From contig JAIBAN010000021.1 in the NCBI GenBank assembly GCA_019695185.1, forward strand, positions 1-64,000: DNA of 64,000 nt. Direction: 5' to 3'. Of the stretch, positions 34,799-43,317 are shown piece by piece. The position numbers and the translations under genes were made by a program. A model generated the notes under the pieces. It did no database searches, had not been told where the DNA came from, and saw nothing but the letters and a program-made list of their open reading frames with translations. Each line of letters begins with the position of its first letter. The stretch's first letter is position 1. This DNA is from Blastocatellia bacterium (GTDB taxonomy: Bacteria; Acidobacteriota; Blastocatellia; Chloracidobacteriales; Chloracidobacteriaceae).

Positions 34799-35179
34799 TC
34801 ACTTGTTCCAATTGAAAATCCCCTTCTTCCACACGTAGATGTACCCAATAAACAGGGTGGCGATGAAAATCATCATCTCCGTAAAGACAAAGCCCTTCGA
34901 GACTTCGGTCGCCAGCTTGCGGAAGACCACCGCCCACGGCACCAGAAAAATTGCTTCGATGTCAAACAGAATGAAGAGCAGACAGACCAGATAGAACTTG
35001 ACCGAAAAGCGTTCGCGGGCAGAGCCGACTGGGTCCTTTCCGCATTCATAGGGCATTAGTTTTTCCTTGGTATTGAGGCGCGGTCCCATCAAGCGGGAGG
35101 TATTGACCATCACCAAAGCCGTCACCGCGGCCAGCAGAAAAACCATGACAATGGGAATATAGCTATAGATACCGAGCAT
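34799..35179 (-). CDS. nuoA: NADH-quinone oxidoreductase subunit A
   Basis: 126 residues from the ATG at 35179 (GGAG about ten bases upstream). Three transmembrane helices; the conserved loop YECGKDPVGSARERFSVKFYLVCLLFILFD is near residues 43-70 and forms part of the quinone-chamber entrance. It is the first gene of nuoABCDEF. The frame continues upstream to 35479, but that part is not subunit A-like. Confidence 0.95.
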   Translation of the reverse strand: MLGIYSYIPIVMVFLLAAVTALVMVNTSRLMGPRLNTKEKLMPYECGKDPVGSARERFSVKFYLVCLLFILFDIEAIFLVPWAVVFRKLATEVSKGFVFTEMMIFIATLFIGYIYVWKKGIFNWNK

Positions 35180-35325
35180 AATGCAATGACTCCGGAAGAA
35201 ATCCGCTTCAGCCTGAAGGCCGGCCCTCTCTCTGACCGCTAAAGGCCGGAAAGCAGGGCACGGACAACACAAGTGGAACGCTATTGAACGGCTTGAAGCT
35301 GGGGGTTGGGCGTAAAACCGTGGCG

Positions 35326-35355
35326 ATACTAGGTCAGGCAGCTTGAGGGTGTCAA
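35326..35355 (-). promoter_or_regulatory. promoter of the nuo operon
   Basis: On the minus strand TTGACA (35350-35355) and TAGTAT (35326-35331) are 18 bases apart, giving a leader of about 140 nt before nuoA. The rest of the 35180-35612 spacer contains the divergent promoter below and no recognisable gene. Confidence 0.55.
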
Positions 35356-35410
35356 GCATGGTTGCAGTCCGGGTTTGGCCAAGTGTTTTACCGGATTGAA
35401 CCGCTTTGAC

Positions 35411-35458
35411 TTGTCCAAATCCAAATGGCCTCTTATTATGACGTGATCTCAAGTCACG
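35411..35458 (+). promoter_or_regulatory. possible promoter and palindrome before the hybrid kinase
   Basis: TTGTCC (35411-35416) and TATTAT (35434-35439) lie 17 bases apart on +. The palindrome CGTGA-N7-TCACG (35442-35458) lies at the expected start point and could be an operator. Confidence 0.4.
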
Positions 35459-35612
35459 CCCTGAAAACGTCCCAAGCATTTGCCCCTGTCAAATTTCCCA
35501 ATCGTTCCGGCATTGCCCGGCGGAACTGTTGTTTCTGCCCGTTGGCCAATGCCTGTCGGCATTTTCAGGACCACGTGCCAACTGCCCGAAAATCCAGACT
35601 CATGTGACCAGA

Positions 35613-37991
35613 ATGGACGCGCAGCCCCTCATGCCCAAACAGGTTCAAACCACGGAAACCGAGGTTTCCGCCTCTGAAACCCATCATGTTTCAGAGTTTT
35701 CCGGTGAGATGCTCACCACCCCAGCCTTGCTGGCAGCAGCCCTCGAACGCGAAAAAGCAGCCCGCAAGCAATTGGATGCGCTGGTGAAAATCAGCAGTGC
35801 CGTCAACTCCAGCCGGGATTTGAATGGTATTTTCGGAGTGATTACCGAAGAGGTGCGCAAGGTCATTTCATTTGACCGGGCCAGCATCGCACTGTTGAAC
35901 GAAGACCGGACTTTGGTCCAGGTCTATGCCTTGCACAACGATGATTCCTCAGCCTTGCAGGTCGGCACCAGCATGCCGGCGGCGGGAACGGTTACCGAAC
36001 GGGTGGTCAAAACCGGCCAGCCCATTATCTGCTCTGATTTGCAGCAGGAAGCCCGGTTTGTGACCTATCCGAATATGCTGGCCCAGGGATTCCGTTCCTC
36101 GGCGGCCTATCCGCTCAGGGTCCGGGGGCAGATGCTGGGAACGCTCAATTTCACCAGCCGGACGGTCAATTGCTACAGTCCGACCGACCTGGACATGATT
36201 GAGCGGCTGTCGGACCCGATTGCGATTGCAGTTGACAACCTGCAATTGCTCTCCCTGGCGGAAAAACGCGCCCAGGAGGCCCAGGAAGTCGCCGCCCGCG
36301 AGGAAACCATCAACCGTATCGTGAGCGCCATCCGCCGCACCCTCGACCTGGAGGATATTCTGCGGACAGCAGCCGAACAACTTGGGCGGCATACGGCAAC
36401 AGACCGCTGTCTGGTCTACGTGCTGGACGAAACGGAAGCCACGGGTACAGTCCGGGCCAGTTGTTATGTGGCGGATTCGGCCTCTCCCAACGGGGCCACC
36501 TGGGTCACCATCCGCGACTCGATTGCTGAGGACCTGCGCAAGGGCAACTCGGTGGCAATTCCGGATGCGTCTTCTGCTGAGGCCCCAACCGCCTTCAATA
36601 TCCTGCACCGGCTCTTTCACATCGGTGCGTTGCTCTATGTGCCCATCATTGCCCAGGATGCACTCGTGGCCGTGATTGAACTCAACCAAAACCTGCCGCG
36701 TGCCTGGACGGTCGGGGAAATTTCGCTTGTGACAGCCGTGGCAGCCCATATTTCGGTTTCGCTGCATCAGGCCCAACTGCACCACGAAGTCATCCGGCAA
36801 AGCGCTGAAAATGCCCATCTCGTCAATGAATTGCGGGAAACCAATCAGAAGCTGGGTCAGGTCAACCAGATGAAGGATGAGTTTCTGGCCAACCTTTCGC
36901 ACGAACTGCGCACGCCATTGACCGCCATCACCGCCTGGGCTGAACTCCTCAATGTCACCAAGCCGGATTCGACCCCCAATCTGGCTGAATGGCAGGAAGG
37001 CATCAGCACCATTCTCAGTTCTTCGACTGCACTCACCCAAATTATCGAAGACCTGATTGATTTGTCACATATTCAAAATGAAACCCTGAATCTGGACCTG
37101 ATACCGGTCAATCTCCATGCCACGATTGAGGAAGCCGTTCAAATGGTCCGGCAACAAGCCAGGGAAAAAGGAGTCCACCTGGAGTTTCAGCCTGCTGCTG
37201 AAATGCGCATGGTCAAACTTGATACACTCCGGATGCGACAGGTGTTGTGGAACCTGCTGACCAACGGAATCAAATTCACGCCACCGGGAGGCCGGGTCAC
37301 GGTTTCCACTGAACTCCAGGCGGGACACCTGACTCTGAAGGTCAAGGACACAGGAATTGGAATTGAACCTTCTTTTCTGCCGCACGTGTTTGACCGGTTC
37401 CGGCAGGAAGACGCCACCCGCAAACGAAAGTATCGCGGACTTGGCATTGGCCTGACGATTGTCAAGGCTTTGGTCGAAGCTCATCACGGTACCATCAAAG
37501 TCACCAGCAACGGACGGAATCAGGGGACCACGGTCACCCTGACCCTGCCGGTTTCCGTGCCGGTGGAAAAATCCCTGGTTTCCCCTCTGACTGCTCCGTC
37601 AAACCTGGAGACTCCCGCCACAGTCCAACAGGAAATCCTGGTCATTGAAGATGACCCGGTGGTTTTGCGGCTCATTGGCAAAATGGTGGAGCATCTGGGC
37701 TATACGGCGCGGCTGGTGGAAAGCGCCACTCTTGCCCTGAAACTCATGACCAACTGGCAACCGGCACTGATTTTGACCGACATTAACATGCCGGGCATGG
37801 ATGGACTGGAGCTGCTTGAGCACATCCGGCAGGATCCAACCCGCACAGCCCTCCCGGTTGTCGCGCTGACCGGGTTTGTGTCTGTTGAGTCACTTGCCCA
37901 ACTGGAAGACAGAACCTTTAATGATGTGCTGACCAAACCCGTGAGCAAAGCGCACCTTGCCGACATGCTGCGGAAACACCTTGCTTCATAA
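35613..37991 (+). CDS. GAF-GAF hybrid histidine kinase with C-terminal receiver
   Basis: About 792 residues from the ATG at 35613 (start uncertain; no good binding site, and an ATG 18 bases on is possible). Order: N-terminal helix, GAF 1 (about 45-215), GAF 2 (about 235-400), coiled linker, HisKA with phospho-accepting H430 (LSHELRTPLT), HATPase with NLLTNGIKFTPPGG (N box), DTGIGIEPS and GLGIGLTIV, then a receiver with D723 as the phospho-acceptor (TDINMPGMDG) and LTKPVS. No membrane helix, so it is a cytosolic sensor, possibly of a small ligand or redox signal. No response regulator or target gene adjoins it. Confidence 0.9.
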   Translation: MDAQPLMPKQVQTTETEVSASETHHVSEFSGEMLTTPALLAAALEREKAARKQLDALVKISSAVNSSRDLNGIFGVITEEVRKVISFDRASIALLNEDRTLVQVYALHNDDSSALQVGTSMPAAGTVTERVVKTGQPIICSDLQQEARFVTYPNMLAQGFRSSAAYPLRVRGQMLGTLNFTSRTVNCYSPTDLDMIERLSDPIAIAVDNLQLLSLAEKRAQEAQEVAAREETINRIVSAIRRTLDLEDILRTAAEQLGRHTATDRCLVYVLDETEATGTVRASCYVADSASPNGATWVTIRDSIAEDLRKGNSVAIPDASSAEAPTAFNILHRLFHIGALLYVPIIAQDALVAVIELNQNLPRAWTVGEISLVTAVAAHISVSLHQAQLHHEVIRQSAENAHLVNELRETNQKLGQVNQMKDEFLANLSHELRTPLTAITAWAELLNVTKPDSTPNLAEWQEGISTILSSSTALTQIIEDLIDLSHIQNETLNLDLIPVNLHATIEEAVQMVRQQAREKGVHLEFQPAAEMRMVKLDTLRMRQVLWNLLTNGIKFTPPGGRVTVSTELQAGHLTLKVKDTGIGIEPSFLPHVFDRFRQEDATRKRKYRGLGIGLTIVKALVEAHHGTIKVTSNGRNQGTTVTLTLPVSVPVEKSLVSPLTAPSNLETPATVQQEILVIEDDPVVLRLIGKMVEHLGYTARLVESATLALKLMTNWQPALILTDINMPGMDGLELLEHIRQDPTRTALPVVALTGFVSVESLAQLEDRTFNDVLTKPVSKAHLADMLRKHLAS

Positions 37992-38130
37992 TTGAGAATT
38001 GAGAATTGAGAATTGAGAATGAATCCCAGGTTTCGGGTTTCGGGTTTCGGGTTTTTGAAATACCGGAAATGTCAGACTTTGAATCAGATTACAATTCTCA
38101 ATTCTCAATTCTCAATTCTCAATTCTCAAT
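37990..38130. repeat. facing AATTGAG / CTCAATT arrays with a GGTTTCG array inside
   Basis: The left arm (37990-38020) starts in the stop codon of the kinase. An inner GGGTTTC array lies at 38029-38057. The right arm (38092-38130), five to six CTCAATT units, ends one base before the ATG of the transporter gene. Confidence 0.92.
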
Positions 38131-38131
38131 T

Positions 38132-39085
38132 ATGTCTTCCAAATGGGCCTTCGCCGGACTTCTCCTGATTGCATTCATCTGGGGCAGTACCTTTGCCATT
38201 GCCAAAGAGGTTTTAACCGTATTCGGCCCGCTGCAATACATCAGTCTGCGGTTTGGCATCACGGCGTTGGCGGCATTGGTTTTATGGGGTCGCTCCCTGC
38301 GCCACACCCAAAGAAAAACTGTTTGGCACGGCATCGGACTGGGTATCCTGCTGGGAATCGGCTTTTTGACCCAAACCGTTGGCCTGGCCTGGACCACAGC
38401 CTCCAAGTCAGCCTTTATCACCGGTCTTTCGGTCCCGTTGGTGCCGTTGTTTGGTTCGCTGCTCGGGTGGACCCGCCTGCATCGGGGCAATCTTATCGGC
38501 ACCGGAACCGCCCTCGTCGGGTTCTTCCTGCTGTGTTACCCGACTGGCGGTTTTTCCGACATCAATTCCGGAGATGTGGTTTCCCTGGCTTGCACCGTTG
38601 CCTTTGCCCTGCATATTTTGGGGACCGAACGTTCGGTTTCAGGTTCCAACGTGGCTGCGCTCAATGTCGTCCAGCTCTTTGTTTGCGCAATTTTTCTGGG
38701 CCTGGCCTGGGGCGTTCTGTTTAGTGCGCATCTGGCGGGATGGCCCCTGCCCACTGCCTTTGCCCGTGAAGTGGTGATAGTTTCAGTTCCACTGAAAACA
38801 GGCATCCAGTTTTGCTTTCTGGCTTTGATTACCCTGCTCTGCTATCGGATTCAAACGGCCGCCCAGCGGCAGGTTTCTGCCACCAGTGCCGCGCTCATTT
38901 TTTCACTGGAACCGGTGTTTGCCACTGCGCTGGCATTTCTGATGCTTCATGAGACCCTGGGCTGGCGGGCCGGAATTGGAGGCGCTCTGACAGTGGCAGC
39001 CGTGTTTATTTCGGAATTGCACCCAGCCGTGGCCCTGCCTGCCAAAGAACCGGCTCCGCCGACCAATCAGCGGTTCACCACCTGA
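38132..39085 (+). CDS. EamA/DMT-family transporter
   Basis: 317 residues from the ATG at 38132. Ten transmembrane helices in two EamA repeats, with IAFIWGSTFAIAKEVL in the first helix and SLEPVFATALAFLMLHE in the ninth region, typical of drug/metabolite exporters. The CTCAATT array directly touches this ATG, leaving no ribosome binding site. An in-frame ATG at 38069 would give a 21-residue addition partly encoded by the repeat ([13 protein letters not shown]); the family does not have such an N-terminus. Confidence 0.88.
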   Translation: MSSKWAFAGLLLIAFIWGSTFAIAKEVLTVFGPLQYISLRFGITALAALVLWGRSLRHTQRKTVWHGIGLGILLGIGFLTQTVGLAWTTASKSAFITGLSVPLVPLFGSLLGWTRLHRGNLIGTGTALVGFFLLCYPTGGFSDINSGDVVSLACTVAFALHILGTERSVSGSNVAALNVVQLFVCAIFLGLAWGVLFSAHLAGWPLPTAFAREVVIVSVPLKTGIQFCFLALITLLCYRIQTAAQRQVSATSAALIFSLEPVFATALAFLMLHETLGWRAGIGGALTVAAVFISELHPAVALPAKEPAPPTNQRFTT

Positions 39086-39141
39086 AACCTCCCGCATATC
39101 CCAGCCGTCTTGCCAGTGCTTCCGGAAAGTCTGTACCATTT

Positions 39142-39325
39142 TAAGGGTCCAGGGTCCAGGGTCCAGGGTTCAGGGTTCAGGGTTCAGGGTTTAGGGTCTT
39201 CTGAATGGACAATTGAAAATGGCCAATTGACAATTTAATCCCAATTCCATCCCTCAGTTTTCAGTTATTCTAAAACCCTGGACCCTGGACCCTGAACCCT
39301 GGACCCTGAACCCTGAACCCTGGAC
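39142..39325. repeat. facing CAGGGTT / AACCCTG arrays
   Basis: The left arm (39142-39197) mixes CAGGGTC and CAGGGTT units; the right arm (39273-39325) mixes ACCCTGG and ACCCTGA units. The spacer between holds CAATTGAAAATGGCCAATTG. The pair lies between two + genes. Confidence 0.92.
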
Positions 39326-39349
39326 TTGATTTCCCCAAGGAGTACCAAC

Positions 39350-40747
39350 ATGCCTTTTCCCCCCTTTGCCCGTCGCATCCGCCCATTTGCCTGCGTTGTC
39401 TGTGCGTTGGTCTTGTTTCACACGCTTTCACTGCTGAGTGCCGGTTTGATTGGCAATGCGGCAGAACGAAACGGGTCCCTACAACTGGGAAACCAGCCGC
39501 TCAACGAATACAAGGCCCGCCGCCAAAAACTGATGAACCAGACCAAGGACGGCGTGGTTGCCTTGATTGGCGACCTGGAAGAAAGCAATGGCATTGACCG
39601 GAAATTCCGTCAAAACGACAACTTCCTGTACCTGACCGGAGTTGATACGCCCGGCTCGTATCTGTTGCTGGTTCCTGAAGGCTACCAAACCGCACGGGAA
39701 ATCCTGTTTCTGCCAGCCCGCGACCCGCAACAGGAACGCTGGACCGGGCCGCAAATCGGGCCGAGCGAGGAAACCGCCAAACTGCTGGGCTTTGACAAGG
39801 TGCTGGCAACGACGGAATTTTCCCGGGTCCTGAACGAAGTGACCAACAGTGAGTTTCGCAGCAAAGGAAAACCCCTGTACACGGTTGATTACGGTCAGGC
39901 CGGAAGCCGCACCCGCGAACGCGAATTCACTGACAACCTGCGGAAATCCGCGACCGGACTGAAACTCATGGATGTTCGCCCCCTGCTGGCGGAGATGCGC
40001 AAAGTCAAATCGGCCTCAGAAATCGCGCTCCTCCAAAAAGCGGTGGATATCTCCAACGAAGGCCAAATGGACGTGCTGCGCAATATCGCGCCGGGCAAAT
40101 ATGAATATGAAATGGAGGCGCTTGTGCTGGCGGCCTTCTATCGCAACGGGGCGGAACGTCCGGGCTACCCCTGCATTGTCGGGTCGGGCATCTATTCCAC
40201 GGTGCTTCATTACAATAAAAACAAGAAACAGATTGAGGACGGCGATACGGTGGTGGTGGATGTCGGAGCGGAATTCAGCCAGTACACGGCGGACCTCACC
40301 CGGACCTTTCCAGCCAACGGTAAATTCACGCCCCGCCAGCGGGAAATCTATCAACTGGTGCTTGATGCCCAGGAAGCCGCCGCCAAAGGCTTCAAACCGG
40401 GTGAGTCAACCATGGCCGATTTGAACTACATTGCCCGCGATTTCATCCACAACAGTCCGTTGCGGTCCGGCGAATTGACCATGGATACCTTTTTCATTCA
40501 TGGCCTGGGGCATTTCATCGGCATGAATGTTCACGATGTTGGTGATTATTCACAGCCGCTCCCGGTTGGCGCGGTGTTTACCATTGAGCCGGGTATTTAC
40601 ATTCCAAGCGAAAAAATCGGTGTCCGGATTGAAGACAATTACCTTGTGACGGAAAAGGGACTTGAGAAACTTTCCAAAAATCTGCCCTCCCGCCCGGAGG
40701 AAATCGAACGGCTGATGGCTGAAGCCCGGAGAGGCAAAAAGTTCTGA
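39350..40747 (+). CDS. M24-family Xaa-Pro aminopeptidase-like protein, membrane-anchored or exported
   Basis: 465 residues from the ATG at 39350 with AAGGAG upstream. An N-terminal hydrophobic segment (about 14-32) implies export or anchoring, which is unusual for the family. The N-terminal creatinase-type domain (about 50-220) has FRQNDNFLYLTGVDTPG. The pita-bread catalytic domain has the metal ligands in VVDVGAEFSQYTADLTRTFP (two Asp), HGLGHFIGMNVHD (His), TIEPGIYIP (Glu) and VRIEDNYLV (Glu). It would remove N-terminal residues before proline in exported peptides. Confidence 0.92.
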   Translation: MPFPPFARRIRPFACVVCALVLFHTLSLLSAGLIGNAAERNGSLQLGNQPLNEYKARRQKLMNQTKDGVVALIGDLEESNGIDRKFRQNDNFLYLTGVDTPGSYLLLVPEGYQTAREILFLPARDPQQERWTGPQIGPSEETAKLLGFDKVLATTEFSRVLNEVTNSEFRSKGKPLYTVDYGQAGSRTREREFTDNLRKSATGLKLMDVRPLLAEMRKVKSASEIALLQKAVDISNEGQMDVLRNIAPGKYEYEMEALVLAAFYRNGAERPGYPCIVGSGIYSTVLHYNKNKKQIEDGDTVVVDVGAEFSQYTADLTRTFPANGKFTPRQREIYQLVLDAQEAAAKGFKPGESTMADLNYIARDFIHNSPLRSGELTMDTFFIHGLGHFIGMNVHDVGDYSQPLPVGAVFTIEPGIYIPSEKIGVRIEDNYLVTEKGLEKLSKNLPSRPEEIERLMAEARRGKKF

Positions 40748-40945
40748 GTTCCGCCTTCAGGCGGCAGTTTGGAGTTCCACCTTCAGGTGGCAGTTTGGAG
40801 TTCCGCCTTCAGGCGGCTGGATTTGGGGTTTTCAATTGAATATTCAGTAACTTTCATTTAAGAAGCAGCCTAAAGGCTGTACTCCAAACCGCTGCCTGAA
40901 GGCGGAACTCCAAACCGCTGCCTGAAGGCGGAACTCCAAACCTTG
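40745..40945. repeat. 26-nt repeats with internal palindromes, facing pair
   Basis: The left side (40745-40820) has three units of about 26 nt, each with CCGCCTTCAGGCGG; the middle unit reads CCACCTTCAGGTGG. The right side (about 40862-40945) has three complementary units. Each unit folds by itself, and the two sides can pair with each other. Confidence 0.92.
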
Positions 40946-40958
40946 GACTCGAAACCTC

Positions 40959-42968
40959 ATGATTGAAAGCCTGCTCAAACGCGACGTACAAAAACGCTCC
41001 CAATCGCTCCGGTTTACCGGACGCCTCCTGTTTCTCACCGAAGACCCTGAACTTGTCAAACGCCAACTTGGCGGCACCGACCTTGACTGGTCGGCGGACA
41101 AGCCGGACATGAAACTCCGTGACAACATCAGTACGGATGAAATCACGCCCGGTTATGTCTGTTACTATTTTGACGAGACGCTGGGCGAATTCCCCTATGT
41201 CGGCCTCAAATGCGGCGACGAGTTGCCAATTGGCCGGAATGCAATCAAAAACGGCGGCTTTGCCGTTTCCGTGTCGGGCAAACGACGTGGCAAAGGCTCC
41301 AGCCGCGAGCAATCCCCCTATGCCGAACTGACCGCCGGAATTCAGGTCGTCATCGCCGAAAACATTGAGCGGATTTACAACCAGAACTGTCAGAATCTGG
41401 GTGTGCTGACCTCGACCAATTTCGGCCTGCTCGAAAAACTGAAAAGCGGCGAAGAAATCCCGCTGGCTGAATTCACTGCGGGAGTGGATGACATCACCCG
41501 TCAAATCATTGAATATGGCGGGCTTTTTTCCTTTAACATCGCCCGGTTGCAGGGCAAGGTGAGTATTCCTGAAATTACAACGGCACCCCGCCCGATGACA
41601 CTGGCGGAGAAAATCTTTGCCCGGCACATGGTGGCCAATCTGGCTGAAAATCAGCTTGGGGTGGCGGCGGTCAAACCCGGAGACGCCGGATTTGTCCGCG
41701 TGGACTGGCGTTTCAGCCACGAATATGTGACGCCGATGGCCGCCAGCTTCTTTGAGCAATATGTCGGAAAAAGCGAAAAAGTGACCGACCCGGATTCAAT
41801 TTTACTCTTCCGCGACCATCTGACCTTTTTGGACCAGGTGATGCCGCCCGCCAAACGGCAACTCGGACTGTTGGACGCCGCTGCCGGACTGGCCGTCAAA
41901 CAGGAGGAGTTTGCCCGCGAACAGGGCATCCGGCTCCACGGCGAACTGACCGACCGGAAAGGCTCCGAAGCCATCTGCCATAGCAAAATGCTGCAATCCT
42001 ATGCCCTGCCCGGCCAGATTCTGGTTGGTTCGGACTCGCACACGCCGCATTCCGGGGCGCTGGGCTGCATTGCCTTTGGCATTGGCACCACCGATGTGTT
42101 CAACGCCTGGATTACCAAAGACGTGCGGGTCACCGTGCCGAAATCGGTCAAAATCGTAGTTCACGGACAAAAACCGGCCAGCCTGACCGCCAAGGATTTC
42201 ATGCTTGAAATTCTGCGGCATCCCTATGTCAAAAACGGCGAAGCCATCGGCACGATTGTCGAATACACGGGCGAAGCCGTCGCCGCGCTTTCGATTGACG
42301 AACGCGCCACCATGACCAACATGGCCGCCGAAGTTGGTGCGTTCACCGGCATTGTGGCAGCGGATGAAAAAACCGTCGAATTTCTGGTCAGCCAGCGTGG
42401 CATGGCCCGCGCCGAAGCCGAAGCCCTTTGTGCCGGAATGCAAAGCGACCCCGACGCCGAATATGTCAAAGTGATTGAAATTGACGCCTCGGCCATGCGT
42501 CCGCTGGTGGCCCTGCCGGGCGACCCCGGCAACGGCGTGGCAATTGACGAACTGCACGAACCGGTCAAGGTGGATATTGCCTACGGCGGTTCCTGCACCG
42601 GCGGCAAAATCGAAGACATGGATTTGTACGTGCAGGTCTTCCGCGAAGCCCTGGCGCACGGCAAACGGGTGGCTGACGGGGTGGATTGCTTTATCCAGTT
42701 CGGCTCGCAGGAAGTACGCGATTACTGTCTGGCGGCGGGTTATCTGGAGATTCTGGAAAAAGTCGGAGCCCAGGTCATCGAGCCCAGTTGCGGAGCCTGT
42801 ATCAGCGCCGGTCCCGGTGTCAGCACCAGTGCCGAACAGGTCACGATTTCCGCCATCAACCGCAATTTTCCTGGCCGGAGCGGTCCCGGACAAATGTACC
42901 TTGCCAGCCCGCTGACGGTCGCAGCTTCGGCAATTGCCGGCTATATCACGGAATACAAGCCGGTTTAA
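40959..42968 (+). CDS. aconitase-family hydratase, swivel domain first
   Basis: 669 residues. The mobile swivel (LeuD-like) domain is N-terminal, about 1-190, with GSSREQSPYAELTAGIQVVIAENIERIYNQN-type sequence. The three catalytic domains (LeuC-like) follow, with GSDSHTPHSGALG near 355, NMAAEVGA near 455 and the [4Fe-4S] ligands C546, C611 and C614 (YGGSCTGG, PSCGAC). This order is that of AcnB but without its N-terminal HEAT-like domain. It could be aconitase for the TCA cycle or a homoaconitase/isopropylmalate-type isomerase; the active-site SR pair at GSSRE favours this superfamily but not one substrate. The ATG follows the repeats by 13 bases. Confidence 0.85.
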   Translation: MIESLLKRDVQKRSQSLRFTGRLLFLTEDPELVKRQLGGTDLDWSADKPDMKLRDNISTDEITPGYVCYYFDETLGEFPYVGLKCGDELPIGRNAIKNGGFAVSVSGKRRGKGSSREQSPYAELTAGIQVVIAENIERIYNQNCQNLGVLTSTNFGLLEKLKSGEEIPLAEFTAGVDDITRQIIEYGGLFSFNIARLQGKVSIPEITTAPRPMTLAEKIFARHMVANLAENQLGVAAVKPGDAGFVRVDWRFSHEYVTPMAASFFEQYVGKSEKVTDPDSILLFRDHLTFLDQVMPPAKRQLGLLDAAAGLAVKQEEFAREQGIRLHGELTDRKGSEAICHSKMLQSYALPGQILVGSDSHTPHSGALGCIAFGIGTTDVFNAWITKDVRVTVPKSVKIVVHGQKPASLTAKDFMLEILRHPYVKNGEAIGTIVEYTGEAVAALSIDERATMTNMAAEVGAFTGIVAADEKTVEFLVSQRGMARAEAEALCAGMQSDPDAEYVKVIEIDASAMRPLVALPGDPGNGVAIDELHEPVKVDIAYGGSCTGGKIEDMDLYVQVFREALAHGKRVADGVDCFIQFGSQEVRDYCLAAGYLEILEKVGAQVIEPSCGACISAGPGVSTSAEQVTISAINRNFPGRSGPGQMYLASPLTVAASAIAGYITEYKPV

Positions 42969-42979
42969 GATAACTCCTT

Positions 42980-43066
42980 CATCACAGAGACACAGAGAAC
43001 AGAGAGGTTGCACAGAGAAAAACAGGAAAGACTCTGTGCAGCCTCTGTGTTCTCTGTGGTGAGTCT
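42980..43066. repeat. CACAGAGA-type inverted repeat
   Basis: A purine-rich left arm with CACAGAGA units (42980-43019) faces a CTCTGTG-rich right arm (43031-43066), 11 nt apart. The arms pair over about 30 positions with few mismatches. It lies just after the aconitase stop and could serve as a hairpin terminator, but no U-tract follows. Confidence 0.8.
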
Positions 43067-43317
43067 TTCCTGACACACTTTTCCCCACTCGGCTGCAAAA
43101 TTCCCCAACTGGTTGGATTTTCCCACCATTCGCCCTCTGTCATCGTTCTGTTACATCCTGCAAAGACAGGAACCACAGCGGTTCCCGGCTTTCCGGAAAT
43201 CTCCACGCCTCTGACTGCAAATGGTACGCGGCTTGCCCTCCATCATAGGCGGAGCACCATCGCTCGCGCCCGGTTTTCGGAAACCTGCCGGAAACCCTTT
43301 GAAGGGAGGACCAGTGT
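43067..43317 (+). other. unassigned leader before the giant metallopeptidase-like gene
   Basis: About 250 bases without a gene. It contains several short inverted repeats (GGAACCACAGCGGTTCC at about 43170-43186, CCGGTTTTCGGAAACCTGCCGG near 43271) and ends in GGGAGG eight bases before the ATG. It could be a structured 5' leader, but I cannot match it to a known riboswitch. Confidence 0.4.

Noticed and set aside
35180-35479. N-terminal extension of nuoA by 100 residues
   Set aside because: Complex I subunit A is about 120-150 residues with its first helix at the start; the ATG at 35179 with GGAG fits, and the putative promoter lies inside the extension.
41802-43088. 428-codon frame on - opposite the aconitase
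   Set aside because: Antisense shadow; glycine/histidine-rich composition with no motif.
43190-43317. Possible cyclic-di-GMP or other known riboswitch before the 43318 gene
   Set aside because: GC-rich stems are present but the conserved core of that class cannot be aligned.
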